Source: Xylophilus sp. GOD-11R (GTDB taxonomy: Bacteria > Pseudomonadota > Gammaproteobacteria > Burkholderiales > Burkholderiaceae_C). Taken from it: a stretch of DNA of 64,000 nucleotides. The notes beneath the pieces were generated by a model. The model saw only the letters and a list, made by a program, of their open reading frames with translations, did no database searches and had not been told where the DNA came from. Both the position numbers and the translations under genes were made by a program. Of the stretch, positions 54,601 through 63,369 are shown piece by piece. The stretch is from NCBI RefSeq assembly GCF_033546935.1, contig NZ_CP137854.1:1364001-1428000 (forward strand), written 5' to 3'. Every line of letters begins with the position of its first letter. Within the stretch, counting starts at the first letter, position 1.

Positions 54601-55041
54601 ACCGACAGACCCGCGCCATTGGACGACTTCGCGGACTGGCTCGACAAGAGCCTGGGCATTCCCGCCCACGCCACGCACGCCACGGCGCACCAGATTCGCA
54701 ACCGGTCCTACGGCATGGTCAGCTTCAACACGATGGCCAACTATCTGGCGCAGCGCCACGGCATCGCATTGCGGCCCGCAGGCTCTGCCATGCCGCTGCT
54801 GAGCGGCCAGGACGGCGGCCAGGCCGTGCTCGACGATGTCCTGTGGCGCACCGCACACAGCCTCCAGCCGGTCGTCGCCCTGTTGAGTCTTCCCGACCTG
54901 GGACGCATCCTGGCGCTGCGCTGGATCGACGGAATGCTCTATGCCACCACCGGAGCCGGCGCATGGCCGCTGGCGAGTGTGCTGGCGTCGGCGGCCGGTG
55001 ATGCGGGGCGGGATCAGCCGGTCGGGTTCTATCCGGTCTGA
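51601..55041 (+). CDS. Unrecognised 1146-aa protein, effector-like
   Basis: I do not recognise this 1146-residue protein. The N-terminal 60 residues are rich in Pro, Ser and Thr, with no signal peptide. Residues about 110-720 look like a series of helical HTH-like units of roughly 50-80 residues. A basic pair, ARKRRKRP (750-757) and PKRKP (770-774), has the spacing of a bipartite nuclear-localisation signal. The C-terminal 300 residues form a separate domain ending FYPV. It starts at TTG (51601) or GTG (51619), with no clear Shine-Dalgarno. It is a single gene with no neighbour of related function; an injected effector is possible but unproven. Confidence 0.7.
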   Translation: MRALSDVAFLPPSLPPGPSGTSLPPHGYPASTALPNGQTAPTSASNAVTTADLFQDWNLQQADGADPLAFAQPSWSSTMARGVVATSLSIEQAPREAKPTDVTAHMPDTLRRSSVTAAAEHVAHELRKLGLLAPIRRIQGWIAMEHPELCPQWPALTTFLPRVRTALAKGSSPLLSRDRLKAFLLRMAHPDACGPTLLDFLVTHHVPVMQYLHFLVYGDIARFGRVRELNPTPECKSILRLKQIIGDHAAAIGECVQTMADEGFPTTERELQELLWLRGVRLSKDFTRSLPKLMASQPQSRCQLQRHGSHYFPSGREPEEFFHFQNESETLNLFRGRAPVYDSLPGADRPPREAGIAGELRRRFPDGFSTAQCEDVIAAMRPEMPPEQRVEQVDRLADHGLLMRGDDTEWVLNEAVLCPPAGRRKPVQPLVQNHVQPRAQTVQPAERQVQALGTASATQVEQVFTLLEQLKKEKRLDYYIVKNTAGRDCFDATRILQTIDQRKLPIVHRGVREMLSRIYPAQWETLLNRRQWERPAPTSAELGAQIDRLRQEIPYAAFAPRNQLVSWINERNPDFFCSVPILISHIASLPQNAEHNRSVIDAMVGDDTMALFAHSKGARGIDQGTLAAHLALSGRQVSRVNLDQMLARHGQPLRFPNIRFLGRATPTGEVAKHEAAARIMTRLQHQPGQGMPPWDDFLDAFHEEVCKDPDTGAMLQPTGIAVIDVYLALQRDLTPGELPLADDETSAPTARKRRKRPTDVGGSGAYEGMPKRKPTVTSVAPIAVSGQIASMPQTAPIQPWAPQAADAFVPPSGLPSAEVQQHPQAGMAPEMGDLHQLAYAMANAIQSTAPTDAVAQAWAQSATPDDALRIAQSYNASRTFDGQNADAGWTTLWLPPHQWPAVAGAVMPDLRQAVVMRSGQSAASAEFVALNHHDQVLYLLDERVGQPTIAGPDTAAGLTLQGGQFWAALPETACQGAVSRLVSWLRIPGFSDACDAIAELTDRPAPLDDFADWLDKSLGIPAHATHATAHQIRNRSYGMVSFNTMANYLAQRHGIALRPAGSAMPLLSGQDGGQAVLDDVLWRTAHSLQPVVALLSLPDLGRILALRWIDGMLYATTGAGAWPLASVLASAAGDAGRDQPVGFYPV

Positions 55042-55226
55042 GCGTGCCGGCTAGCGGTGCCGAAGGCGGCGGGCACACGAACACAGCGACGGGGGCGTTC
55101 GTGCCGAAAGCCGCCGGATTCGGATCTTCGGGCCCGGGTGGCGTGAGGTGACAAACCATGCCGGGTTCCGACCCATCCTTTATCACGCCTGGTTCATGAC
55201 ACCGCCATCGCCCACTGCTTCGCGCG

Positions 55227-56471
55227 CTACTCGGCGACGTTGCACTCGCGGCGCAGCAGTGCCAGCGCGTCCTCGGTGGCTTGCACCCGGTCGCTGCGCA
55301 GCACCGGTTCGGCCTCGTCGATGAAGGCGTTCCATAGCTGCAGGTAGTCGCCCTGCAACTGCGGCGGCGCGTGCTGCCGCACGAAATCGCGGGGCAGGTC
55401 GGCATCCAGGCCGGAGGTGCGGACCTTCTTGACCAGCGCGGTCGCGGTCTTGCGGGTCAGCAGCGTGGCGTGCCTGCTGTTGGTGGCGATGCGCAGAAAC
55501 AGGGTAAGCAGCGAACTGTCGTCGCCGTGGCCTTCGGTGGCCTTTTCCCACACCGCGCTGACGCTGCGTTCGAAATGGTCGAGGTCGGCCAGGGCGTCTT
55601 CCAGCCAGAAATAGCGGCCGAGAAAAGCCGGTGTCTGGTCGAAGAGTTTGCGCACGCCGAGGCTGGCGTCGAGGATGCGGGGGAGGTCCTGCACGACCGA
55701 ATCCTGCACGGTCTGCACCGCCTCCAGGTACTGCGCGGGCAGGTCGCGGGGCAGGCCGATGGCGACTGGTGGCCTCGGCTGGCCGTCGCCTGTCGGCGCG
55801 TGCTTCTTGCGCAGGCCGAGCACCATCTTCTCGAACGCGGCCCAGTCGGGCATGGCGCCGCGCCGGCAGGCACGCACCAGCAGGGCGGTGCGCACGACGG
55901 CTTCGGCGTCCTTGCCGGCATCGTCCAGGTCATCGGCATCCAGGCCGAGCCGGGCGGCCATCCAGGTGGCCGCTTCCACCAGGGTGGCGGCCTGGCTGCG
56001 TGCGGCACGCTCGGCCTGGTACTCGGGCAGGCTGCGCAGGGTCCATTTGGCGAGCAGGGGAATCTGCTTGTCCTGGAAGACGCCGTGTTCCTGCATGCCG
56101 AAGTGGCTGCTCTGGGGCATGGCGATCAGGGCCTTGAGCATGTCCGAGCCGCCCTTGGAGCGCGACAGCAGGCTGTGGTCGCGCAATGACTCGGCGGCGC
56201 GGTCGAGGTCGCCGCCGGTGGAGTGTTCCAGGTACAGGCTCATCAGGTTGACGAGCCGGTCGCGGGCTTTTTCCAGGTCGGGGCGCAGGTACTCGGTGCC
56301 GAAGTAACGCGCGATCTGCACCATGCCCTTGGGCGCCTCCTGGAGCATGGCGGCCAGCCGGTCGGGCGTGATGATGCCGTGGCGCACGCCGTGCTGCAGG
56401 GCCTTCTCGAAGAAGGGCCGGTCGTCGAACAGCGCGACGGCCTGGAGCGCGGCGGAGTGGGGCGTGGGCAT
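55227..56471 (-). CDS. Unknown 414-aa protein of the J-domain cluster
   Basis: A 414-residue, largely helical soluble protein of no family I recognise. It contains a PRPPV loop near residue 230 and many Leu/Ala-rich amphipathic helices. No signal peptide, membrane segment or catalytic motif is apparent. It is the last gene of a four-gene leftward unit with a J-domain protein and two acidic proteins, with gaps of 30, 30 and 6 bases, so they are almost surely co-transcribed. Confidence 0.75.
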   Translation of the reverse strand: MPTPHSAALQAVALFDDRPFFEKALQHGVRHGIITPDRLAAMLQEAPKGMVQIARYFGTEYLRPDLEKARDRLVNLMSLYLEHSTGGDLDRAAESLRDHSLLSRSKGGSDMLKALIAMPQSSHFGMQEHGVFQDKQIPLLAKWTLRSLPEYQAERAARSQAATLVEAATWMAARLGLDADDLDDAGKDAEAVVRTALLVRACRRGAMPDWAAFEKMVLGLRKKHAPTGDGQPRPPVAIGLPRDLPAQYLEAVQTVQDSVVQDLPRILDASLGVRKLFDQTPAFLGRYFWLEDALADLDHFERSVSAVWEKATEGHGDDSSLLTLFLRIATNSRHATLLTRKTATALVKKVRTSGLDADLPRDFVRQHAPPQLQGDYLQLWNAFIDEAEPVLRSDRVQATEDALALLRRECNVAE

Positions 56472-56501
56472 GGTGGATGGGGTGCGGATAAATGGCGATC
56501 C

Positions 56502-57251
56502 TCAGATCGCCGACTCTTCCTCGTCGTCGCGTGCGGCGGGCGTGCTGCCGCCCCGGTCGGTGTCGCCGGTCTCCACGCGGGGGTCATAGTCTTCGTCGGC
56601 CTCCTCGTCGTCTTCCAGACCGAGGTCGTGGGCGCGCGCCTTGGCGCGCAGCACCAGCAGGGTTTCGGTGAACAGGTCCGGGCACTCGTAGCGCATGCGC
56701 CAGGCCAGTTCCATCCAGTCCTGGTCCGCCACCTCGTCGAGCGATACCTTGGGGCTGGCGTAGGCCGAGGCCAGCAGGGCGGTTTCCGACAGCATCTCGC
56801 CGTCTTCCTCGACCGTGTCGAAGTTGCCGGTGCGGGCAAAGGATTCGATGCGCGCCCACTTCTCGGCGAAGTAGTTGGCCATGGCCTCGCTGCCGCCTTC
56901 GAGGTCACCCACCGCGGTCAGAAAAGCCACCGGGTCGGCGTCTTCGCGGAACACGATGCCGTTGACCATGCCGCGCAGGTGCGTGTGGGTGAGGTCCTTG
57001 TAGCGCTTCTCGATGACGATGGCGTGCGCGAACTGCTCGGGGGTGACCAGCAGGCTCACCACCGATTCGCGCGACGGGTCGTATTCGCGCATCACCGCCA
57101 GGATGTCCTTGGGCTCGAGCTGGTCGAGCACCACCATCAGCGCACGGTCGCCCTCGGTGTCGGCCAGCTCGGTGAGGGCCGACTCGGCGCCGGCGATGTC
57201 GCCGGCGGCGATCAGGCTGCGGGTCTTGGTGATCAGGGCAAGGTGGTTCAT
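56502..57251 (-). CDS. Unknown 249-aa protein with acidic tail (J-domain cluster)
   Basis: A 249-residue protein. The helical body is followed by an acidic, probably disordered tail from about residue 210 (LEDDEEADEDYDP then DDEEESAI). The body has no recognisable motif. It is the third gene of the unit. The acidic tail, like that of its neighbour, might bind a basic partner or a chaperone. Confidence 0.75.
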   Translation of the reverse strand: MNHLALITKTRSLIAAGDIAGAESALTELADTEGDRALMVVLDQLEPKDILAVMREYDPSRESVVSLLVTPEQFAHAIVIEKRYKDLTHTHLRGMVNGIVFREDADPVAFLTAVGDLEGGSEAMANYFAEKWARIESFARTGNFDTVEEDGEMLSETALLASAYASPKVSLDEVADQDWMELAWRMRYECPDLFTETLLVLRAKARAHDLGLEDDEEADEDYDPRVETGDTDRGGSTPAARDDEEESAI

Positions 57252-57281
57252 GGTGGTGGGTGCGTTGCGTGCGGGAGGGCG

Positions 57282-57854
57282 TCAGTCCTTGCGGTCGAAG
57301 CCCTGCTCGGCCATCCAGTCGGCACGGGCTTCCTCGCGACTCTTGCCGTCGGCGTCGTCCAGGTCGTCGGCCGACAGGTGCTGGCCGTCGTCGGATTCGC
57401 GTTCGTCGTCGTGGTCCGTGTCGTCGTCGCTGTCGTCCTCGTCGGCGGCAGCGGCGGGCGCGTGGCGGGGGCTGCCCGCCATGTATTCGAGCGCGGCGGC
57501 CACGCTCAGAAAGTGGTCACCGGCGGCATGCTCGCGCAGCAATTTCACGGTGGGCATGGCCCAGGCGGCGATTGTGATCGTCTGGCGCAGGCTCTCCCAC
57601 GGAGCCAGGTCTTCGGGTTCGCAGGCCAGCAGGCGGTCCATGACCGGCGCGGAGCTGAAGTGGAAGGCCTTGTGCAGCACGACCGCCACCATCTCCGGCG
57701 CGACCTCCAGCATGTTGACCAGGAAGGTCACCTCGCCGCGCCGCTCGGCCAGGCGCCGGTCCAGCACGAACTGGCCGTCGGAGTCGTGGCGCATGTCGTC
57801 GAGTTCGGCCAGGTAGGCGGAGCGCAGGTTGTGGAAGTAGGGGGATACGTGCAT
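57282..57854 (-). CDS. Unknown 190-aa protein with Asp-rich tail (J-domain cluster)
   Basis: A 190-residue protein. Residues 1-125 are helical (MHVSPYFHNLRSAYLAELDDM; LVNMLEVAPEMVAVVLHKAF), and 135-180 are very acidic (DEDDSDDDTDHDDERESDDG). No family is recognised. It starts six bases after the J-domain gene, so the two are tightly coupled. Confidence 0.78.
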   Translation of the reverse strand: MHVSPYFHNLRSAYLAELDDMRHDSDGQFVLDRRLAERRGEVTFLVNMLEVAPEMVAVVLHKAFHFSSAPVMDRLLACEPEDLAPWESLRQTITIAAWAMPTVKLLREHAAGDHFLSVAAALEYMAGSPRHAPAAAADEDDSDDDTDHDDERESDDGQHLSADDLDDADGKSREEARADWMAEQGFDRKD

Positions 57855-57860
57855 CGGGGC

Positions 57861-58136
57861 CTAGAGGAGGCGTTGAAAATAGTCGGCCCAGATCACGCGT
57901 GCCGTCTCCAGCGGATCGTCGAGCAGGTTGCGCTTGCGGTTGTCGTCGTAGGTTTCGCGAAGGGCCGCGTCGCCGAGGATGTCGTAGGCCTCCTGGACCG
58001 CGCGAAAGCGTTTCGCGGCATCCGGGGCCGGGTTGCGGTCGGGGTGGTAGCGGGCGGCCTGGAGCCGGTAGGCCTTCTTGATGTCCGCCAGGCTCGCACC
58101 GCTGCTGACGCCCAGGGCGAGATAGTGGTCTTGCAT
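57861..58136 (-). CDS. J-domain (DnaJ-like) co-chaperone
   Basis: A 91-residue protein that is almost entirely a J domain. The HPD motif is in AARYHPDRNP, and the helix 3 region is KRFRAVQEAYDILGD. It lacks the Gly/Phe and zinc-finger parts of DnaJ, so it should recruit Hsp70 to specific clients. It is the first gene of the four-gene unit, which suggests that the three downstream proteins are its clients or partners. Confidence 0.93.
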   Translation of the reverse strand: MQDHYLALGVSSGASLADIKKAYRLQAARYHPDRNPAPDAAKRFRAVQEAYDILGDAALRETYDDNRKRNLLDDPLETARVIWADYFQRLL

Positions 58137-58292
58137 GCGGCGGGCTTCCTGCGTCGGGGTATCACGGCGAACCGCAAAAGCCGACGATTGTAGGAGGCCC
58201 GGGGCATGGGCTCTGTCCTGGTGCGCCGAAGAGGCCGCAAAAACGGCCCTGGCCGCGTCTGGCCGCCTCTGGCGGATCAGGCCCTCAAACGA

Positions 58293-58514
58293 TCAGACCG
58301 GCAGGGCGCGGACAATGGTGGCGGGTGCCTGCCGGGCGAGAGAAGCAGCCAGTTGGCGCTTGCGCAGACGGGCAACGGGGCTGGCCGCGGCGATGCCAGC
58401 GCGCAACACCGTGCCGGCATCGGCCACGAATTTCGATGCGAATAGGGGCGCCTCGTCCTGCGCCGCGAACGCATCGACGGCACCGAATGCCCGGTAGACG
58501 ACAGCTTCATTCAT
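58293..58514 (-). CDS. Small hypothetical protein
   Basis: A 73-residue protein (MNEAVVYRAFGAVDAFAAQ...) with an Ala-rich helix and a basic C-terminal half (ARLRKRQLAASLARQ). No family is recognised. A good ribosome-binding site (GGAGAGG) precedes the ATG and an AT-richer promoter-like gap lies upstream, which is why I accept it. It could be a short regulatory or membrane-associated peptide. Confidence 0.55.
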   Translation of the reverse strand: MNEAVVYRAFGAVDAFAAQDEAPLFASKFVADAGTVLRAGIAAASPVARLRKRQLAASLARQAPATIVRALPV

Positions 58515-58617
58515 GAACCTCTCCTCTTCGATACATCTAAGAGGTGAAGTACACAAAAAGAAGCATCAACGCGCAATAGTCTGTAGGTACTAATGGGCGT
58601 AAAGCTATAGCCTTTGC

Positions 58618-59913
58618 CTAATCAGCGAGTTTTTCGAGCATCTCGCGTGTGACCAGCACCACGCCGGTTTCGGTGCGCTCGAATCGCGCGGCGTCGGCGG
58701 CGGCGTCTTCGCCGACGACCAGACCTTCGGGAATGACGCAGCCGCGATCGACCACCACTTTCGACAGTCGCGCGCCCCGGCCGACCTCGACGTCCGGCAG
58801 CAGCACGGCCTGGCGTATTTCGCAGAACGAGTGAATGCGCACGCCGGAGAACAGTACCGATCCGATCACCTTGGAGCCCGACACGATGCAGCCGCCCGAC
58901 ACGATGGTGTTGACGGTGACGCCGTTGTTGCCGTCGCGGTCCACGACGAACTTGGCCGGCGGCAACTGGCGCTGGTAGGTCCAGATCGGCCAGTCGGTGT
59001 CGTAGATGTCGAGTTGCGGGCTGATCGACGCGAGGTCGAGGTTGGCGGCCCAGAAGGCGTCGATGGTGCCGACGTCGCGCCAGTAGGTCTCGGCGTGCGG
59101 TCCGCGCGCGCCCCGCGTCACGCAGGACAGGCTGAACGGGTGCGCCAGTGCCCGGCCCTCGGCGACGGCGCGCGGAATGATGTCCTTGCCGAAATCGTGG
59201 CTCGAGTTGGGATTGCGGGCGTCTTCCTCCAGCAGCGAATACAGGTACTTCGAATCGAAGACGTAGATGCCCATGCTGGCCAGCGCCAGGTCGGGCGAGC
59301 CCGGCATGGCGGGCGGATCGGCCGGCTTCTCCAGAAAGGCGGTGATCTGCCGGTTCTCGTCGATCGCCATCACGCCGAACGCGGTGGCCTGTTCGCGCGG
59401 CACCTCGATGCAGCCGACGGTGCAGCCCCGGCCGTGTTCGGCGTGGTCCTTCACCATGATGGAGTAGTCCATCTTGTAGACGTGGTCGCCGGCCAGCACC
59501 ACCACGTAGTCGTGCCGGGTGGAGCGCGTCTGGATGATGTCGAGGTTCTGGAACACCGCGTCGGCGGTGCCGCGGTACCAGTGCTCGTCGCCGGTGCGTT
59601 GCTGGGCGGGCAGCACGTCGACCATTTCGTTGAGTTCGGCGCGCAGGAAGCTCCAGCCGCGCTGCAGGTGGCGCATGAGCGAATGCGACTTGTACTGGGT
59701 GACCACGGCCATCCGCCGGATGCCCGAATTCAGGCAGTTGGACAGCGCGAAATCGATGATGCGGAACTTGCCGCCGAAATAGACCGCGGGCTTGGCGCGG
59801 CGGTCGGTCAGTTGCTTGAGGCGGGATCCACGCCCGCCCGCGAGGACCAAGGCGATCGTTCGGCGCACCAATTGATGCGCCTGCAGCGGTGGCTGCCGGC
59901 TTTCGTGACTCAC
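58618..59913 (-). CDS. glgC: Glucose-1-phosphate adenylyltransferase
   Basis: A 431-residue ADP-glucose pyrophosphorylase, the first committed enzyme of glycogen synthesis. [23 protein letters not shown] near residue 24 is the nucleotide-binding motif; GDHVYKMDY and the catalytic region GTADAVFQN follow, and the C-terminal beta-helix is complete. It aligns with E. coli GlgC over nearly its full length. The GTG start at 59913 was chosen because GGGAG stands six bases upstream; ATG codons further up lack such a site. It is solitary, without glgA, glgB or glgX. Confidence 0.94.
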   Translation of the reverse strand: MSHESRQPPLQAHQLVRRTIALVLAGGRGSRLKQLTDRRAKPAVYFGGKFRIIDFALSNCLNSGIRRMAVVTQYKSHSLMRHLQRGWSFLRAELNEMVDVLPAQQRTGDEHWYRGTADAVFQNLDIIQTRSTRHDYVVVLAGDHVYKMDYSIMVKDHAEHGRGCTVGCIEVPREQATAFGVMAIDENRQITAFLEKPADPPAMPGSPDLALASMGIYVFDSKYLYSLLEEDARNPNSSHDFGKDIIPRAVAEGRALAHPFSLSCVTRGARGPHAETYWRDVGTIDAFWAANLDLASISPQLDIYDTDWPIWTYQRQLPPAKFVVDRDGNNGVTVNTIVSGGCIVSGSKVIGSVLFSGVRIHSFCEIRQAVLLPDVEVGRGARLSKVVVDRGCVIPEGLVVGEDAAADAARFERTETGVVLVTREMLEKLAD

Positions 59914-60054
59914 GGTGACTCCCTGGTCGTTCTGATTTCGATCGCGAAGCGGTTCCATGAACGCCGGCATGCCGGGTCCATGGAACGTCATCGGGATTTG
60001 TACTCGGTGACAGGGGTCGTGCAGGCTAGGGCTTGCCCGATGAAAGCGCTTGCG

Positions 60055-61038
60055 TCATTCGGCCTTGATGTGGTTGTCCTTCACCACCTTGGCCCAGCGG
60101 GTGGTCTCCGACTGCATCCAGGCGGCCATCTGTTCGCGGGTCATGTCCGAGGGCTCAGAGCCGAGCTCCTGCAGCCGCTTGGCGATTTCCGGGCGCGCCA
60201 CGATGGCCCGCACCGCCGACTGCAGCTTGTCGAGCACGGCCGGCGGCGTGCCGGCCGGCGCCATCAGGCCTTGCCAGGAGCCGGTGACGAAGTCGGGAAT
60301 CTGCGAGGCGACGGTGGGTATGCCCGGCGTGGCCGCGAAGGGCTTGGCGCTGGTGACCGCGATGGCGCGGACCTTGCCGCCCTGCACCAGCGGATTGCTG
60401 GCCAGCACGCTGGCCATCGCCGAATCGATCTGCGAGCCGGCGAGATCGGCCAGCGCCTGCGCGCCGCCTTTGTAGCCGATCACGTTGAATTCGAAGCCCA
60501 GGCCTTGTGCCAGCACGATGCCGGCCAACTGGCTGATGGACGCCAGCGGCGTGCCGAAGCTCGGCGGCTTGCCGGTCTTTTTGGCATAGGCAGCGAGCTC
60601 GTCGAGGTTCTTCACCGGCAGGTCGTTGCGCACCACGAGAAGATGCGGCGAGTAGGCCGGCATGGTGATCGGCGTCAGCTCCTTGAGCGGCTGGTAGGTG
60701 AGCTGCATCACGCTGGGGCCGATGGTGAGGTTGCTCATGTCGAGCAGCAGCAGGTTGTAGCCGTCGGGTGGCGCCTTGGCGACGAAGGCCGCGCCGATGT
60801 GGCCGTTGCCGCCGGCGCGGTTCTCGACGATGACCGACTGCTTGAACTGCTCGCCGAGTTCCTTGGCGAGGATGCGCGCCAGCACGTCCGAGGTGCCGCC
60901 CGCCGGGTTGGGCACGATGATGCGGATCATGCGCGACGGATAGGCGGCGGGGTCCTGGGCGAAGGCGGGTGCGGCCGGCATCGCCGCCAGGGCGGATGCG
61001 GCCAGGCACAGCAGCGTGCGGCGGGCGAAGGTCTTCAT
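60055..61038 (-). CDS. Bug-family receptor (hydroxyacid operon)
   Basis: A 327-residue periplasmic binding protein. A signal peptide ends near AFAQ, followed by YPSRMIRIIVPNPAGGTSDVLAR and VIVENRAGGNGH. It closes a three-gene unit with an enolase-superfamily enzyme and a D-2-hydroxyacid dehydrogenase, overlapping the latter by four bases (ATGA). It probably binds the sugar acid or hydroxyacid that these enzymes process. Confidence 0.92.
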   Translation of the reverse strand: MKTFARRTLLCLAASALAAMPAAPAFAQDPAAYPSRMIRIIVPNPAGGTSDVLARILAKELGEQFKQSVIVENRAGGNGHIGAAFVAKAPPDGYNLLLLDMSNLTIGPSVMQLTYQPLKELTPITMPAYSPHLLVVRNDLPVKNLDELAAYAKKTGKPPSFGTPLASISQLAGIVLAQGLGFEFNVIGYKGGAQALADLAGSQIDSAMASVLASNPLVQGGKVRAIAVTSAKPFAATPGIPTVASQIPDFVTGSWQGLMAPAGTPPAVLDKLQSAVRAIVARPEIAKRLQELGSEPSDMTREQMAAWMQSETTRWAKVVKDNHIKAE

Positions 61039-62030
61039 GCGGGTCTCCTGTCGGGGTTTTCTCGTCGTGTCACGGGGCTCTGGAACACAACGTTGTGCAG
61101 TGGCTGGCCGGCCTGCAGGCGGCCCAGGTTGTCGGCCATGAAGCGGTAGCGCCGGTCCAGCAGGCCGGGGGTGATGGCCGAGATGTGCGGCGTGGCGCGC
61201 ACGTTGGGCAGCTCGTGCAGCGGCCAGCGCGAGGGCGCCACCGGCGGCTGGCCGGGCTTGGGGTAGCGGTACCAGACGTCCAGCGCCGCGCGGCCCAGGC
61301 GCTTGTCGCGCAGGGCTTCGTAGAGCGCCTGCTCGTCGATCACTTCGGCCCGCGCCACGTTCACCAGCAGCGCCTTCGGCCCAAGCAGTTCCAATTGCCG
61401 TGCACCGATCAGGCCGCGTGTGCCGTCGTCGAGCGGGCAGCACACCACCAGGGTGTCGACCCTGGGCAGCACGGCGTCGAGTGCGGTCACCGCGACGAAC
61501 TCGTGCGCCAGCTCGGCCGCGCCCTGGCGGCCGCCGCGCGTGACGGCGATCACGTGCATGTCGAAGGCTCGGGCGCGGCGGGCGATCTCCTGGCCGATGT
61601 GGCCGAAGCCGAGGATGGCGACGGTCTTGCCCTGGGCTTCGTCGTGCTGCGGCCGTGCGGCATAGCAGCCGGCGAAGGCCTCGGCATCCAGCCGCGCGGG
61701 ATACGACCACAGCTGGAGTGCGTGCTCCAGCATGGCATGCAGCGTGAACTCGGCGATCGGCACTTCGTGGCCGTGTACGTTGCACACGGTGGTCGTGCCC
61801 GGCAGCGCCTGCATGGCGACCTGCTCGGTGCCGGCGCCCGGCACCTGCAGCAGCCGGCAATGCAGGCGAGCGGCCTCGTCGGTCGACAGGCTGTTGGTGA
61901 TGACCGCATCGGCGCGGATCTCGCCGGTGGGCGGAAAAGCCGCGAGTGCCTCGACTTCGTGGCCTTCCCCCAGCAGCGTGCGCAGGCGCGGGGCATGGGG
62001 TGCGTGGAGTCCGACGATCTTGACGCGCAT
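61035..62030 (-). CDS. D-2-hydroxyacid dehydrogenase family protein
   Basis: A 331-residue NAD(P)-dependent enzyme. The Rossmann motif GFGHIG is at 141-146, and the substrate/catalytic parts NVARAEVIDEQAL (Arg) and ATPHISAIT (His) follow. It belongs to the formate/glycerate/glyoxylate reductase superfamily. It lies two bases after the enolase-superfamily gene and would reduce or oxidise a 2-keto/2-hydroxy acid from that enzyme. Confidence 0.9.
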   Translation of the reverse strand: MRVKIVGLHAPHAPRLRTLLGEGHEVEALAAFPPTGEIRADAVITNSLSTDEAARLHCRLLQVPGAGTEQVAMQALPGTTTVCNVHGHEVPIAEFTLHAMLEHALQLWSYPARLDAEAFAGCYAARPQHDEAQGKTVAILGFGHIGQEIARRARAFDMHVIAVTRGGRQGAAELAHEFVAVTALDAVLPRVDTLVVCCPLDDGTRGLIGARQLELLGPKALLVNVARAEVIDEQALYEALRDKRLGRAALDVWYRYPKPGQPPVAPSRWPLHELPNVRATPHISAITPGLLDRRYRFMADNLGRLQAGQPLHNVVFQSPVTRRENPDRRPA

Positions 62031-62032
62031 GG

Positions 62033-63238
62033 TCAGGCGCTCCGGCGGGATTCGCGCACGACCAGACCGGGCTGCTGCTTGAAGCTTTCCTGCAGCGCGG
62101 CGCCGAGTCCGGGGGCCGTGGGCGGCTGTGCCAGACCATTGGCGATGACCGGCAGGCCGGTGAGGATGTCGCGGTACCAGGTCGCCAGGGTGGCGCGCAC
62201 GACTTCCTGGTAGATGGCGGTGGGCGCGTGCAGCGCCATGTGCAGGCCGGCCATCAGCGTGACCGGGCCGGTGCAGTCGTGCGGCGCCAGCGGGCGGTTG
62301 AAGGCCTGGGCGAGCGCGGCGATCTTGCGACCTTCGGTGAAGCCGCCGCACCAGGCCAGGTCGAGCATGACGACGTCGAGCGCGTCGGCCGCGAGCAGCT
62401 CACGGAACGGGCGCAGGCCGCCGAAACTCTCACTGCCGCAGATCGGCACCCGGGTGCGGCGGCGCAGGTCGGCAAGGCCGGCGGGGTCGTCCATCTTGCA
62501 GAGCGGATCTTCCACCCAGAAAACGTCGTAGTCCTCCAGGGCCTGGCAGATGCGCAGCGCCGAATGGCCGCCGAAGAGGCTGTGCAGCTCGCACATCACC
62601 TCGATCCGGTTGCCCACGGCTTCGCGGATCTTGCGAAAGGGTTCCAGCCCTTTTTCCAGCTCGGCCAGCGTGATCAGCTGGCCGTTGCTGGCCGGCGCGT
62701 AGATGTCGAAAGGCCAGATCTTCATGGCCTTGTAGCCCTCGGCGACCAGGCTGGTGGCCAGCGCGCCGGCGTCGCGCATGAAGGCCACCTGGTCGTCGTA
62801 GGGGCCGTCGGACACGTCGGCCGTGCCGATGTCGCGCCGCTTGCCAGTCGTGTTGTAGGCATAGCCGGCGCAGGTGTTGTAGACCGGTACGGTCGGCCGC
62901 GACAGGCCACCGAGCGCCTCGTGGATCGGCACGCCCTGGCGCTGCCCGGCCAGGTCCCACAAGGCGATGTCGACCGCGCTGGCCGCACGCACCTCCACGC
63001 CCGAGCCGTTGTAGCCGACATAGGGCGTGAGCAGGTGGCGCGAGATGCCCTCGATCTGCCGGGCATCGCGGCCGAGTAGCCAAGGCGCCAGTTCCTCGTG
63101 CAGGAAGGTGTCGACGGTGACCGCGCCGCGGAAGGTTTCACCCAGGCCGACCAGGCCGTCGGCGGTTTCCAGCTCGACCCAGACCAGGCTGGGACGGTCG
63201 GGAAGTCGATAGGTCTTCAGGCTTTGAATGGCGGACAT
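62033..63238 (-). CDS. Mandelate racemase/muconate lactonizing (enolase superfamily) enzyme
   Basis: A 401-residue enolase-superfamily enzyme. The base-bearing KxxK-type strand holds Lys170 and Lys173 (YKAMKIW), the metal ligands are Glu217 (CELH), Glu243 (WVEDPL) and Glu270 (GSESFG), and His320 (APHDCTG) is the acid/base on the other face. This set suits acid-sugar dehydratases. It is the first gene of the unit and is divergent from a FadR-type regulator. Confidence 0.92.
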   Translation of the reverse strand: MSAIQSLKTYRLPDRPSLVWVELETADGLVGLGETFRGAVTVDTFLHEELAPWLLGRDARQIEGISRHLLTPYVGYNGSGVEVRAASAVDIALWDLAGQRQGVPIHEALGGLSRPTVPVYNTCAGYAYNTTGKRRDIGTADVSDGPYDDQVAFMRDAGALATSLVAEGYKAMKIWPFDIYAPASNGQLITLAELEKGLEPFRKIREAVGNRIEVMCELHSLFGGHSALRICQALEDYDVFWVEDPLCKMDDPAGLADLRRRTRVPICGSESFGGLRPFRELLAADALDVVMLDLAWCGGFTEGRKIAALAQAFNRPLAPHDCTGPVTLMAGLHMALHAPTAIYQEVVRATLATWYRDILTGLPVIANGLAQPPTAPGLGAALQESFKQQPGLVVRESRRSA

Positions 63239-63369
63239 GGTTATCAGCTTTTGACAGCTATGCGGAAAAGTTGGGGTAAAAGGGCGCTCAAGTCATTGTC
63301 TGCTGGTCTGGTATCGGCCGTCGCGTTGGATTACCCTGTAAATAGCTGTCTATCCGCGCGAGGTGTTTT

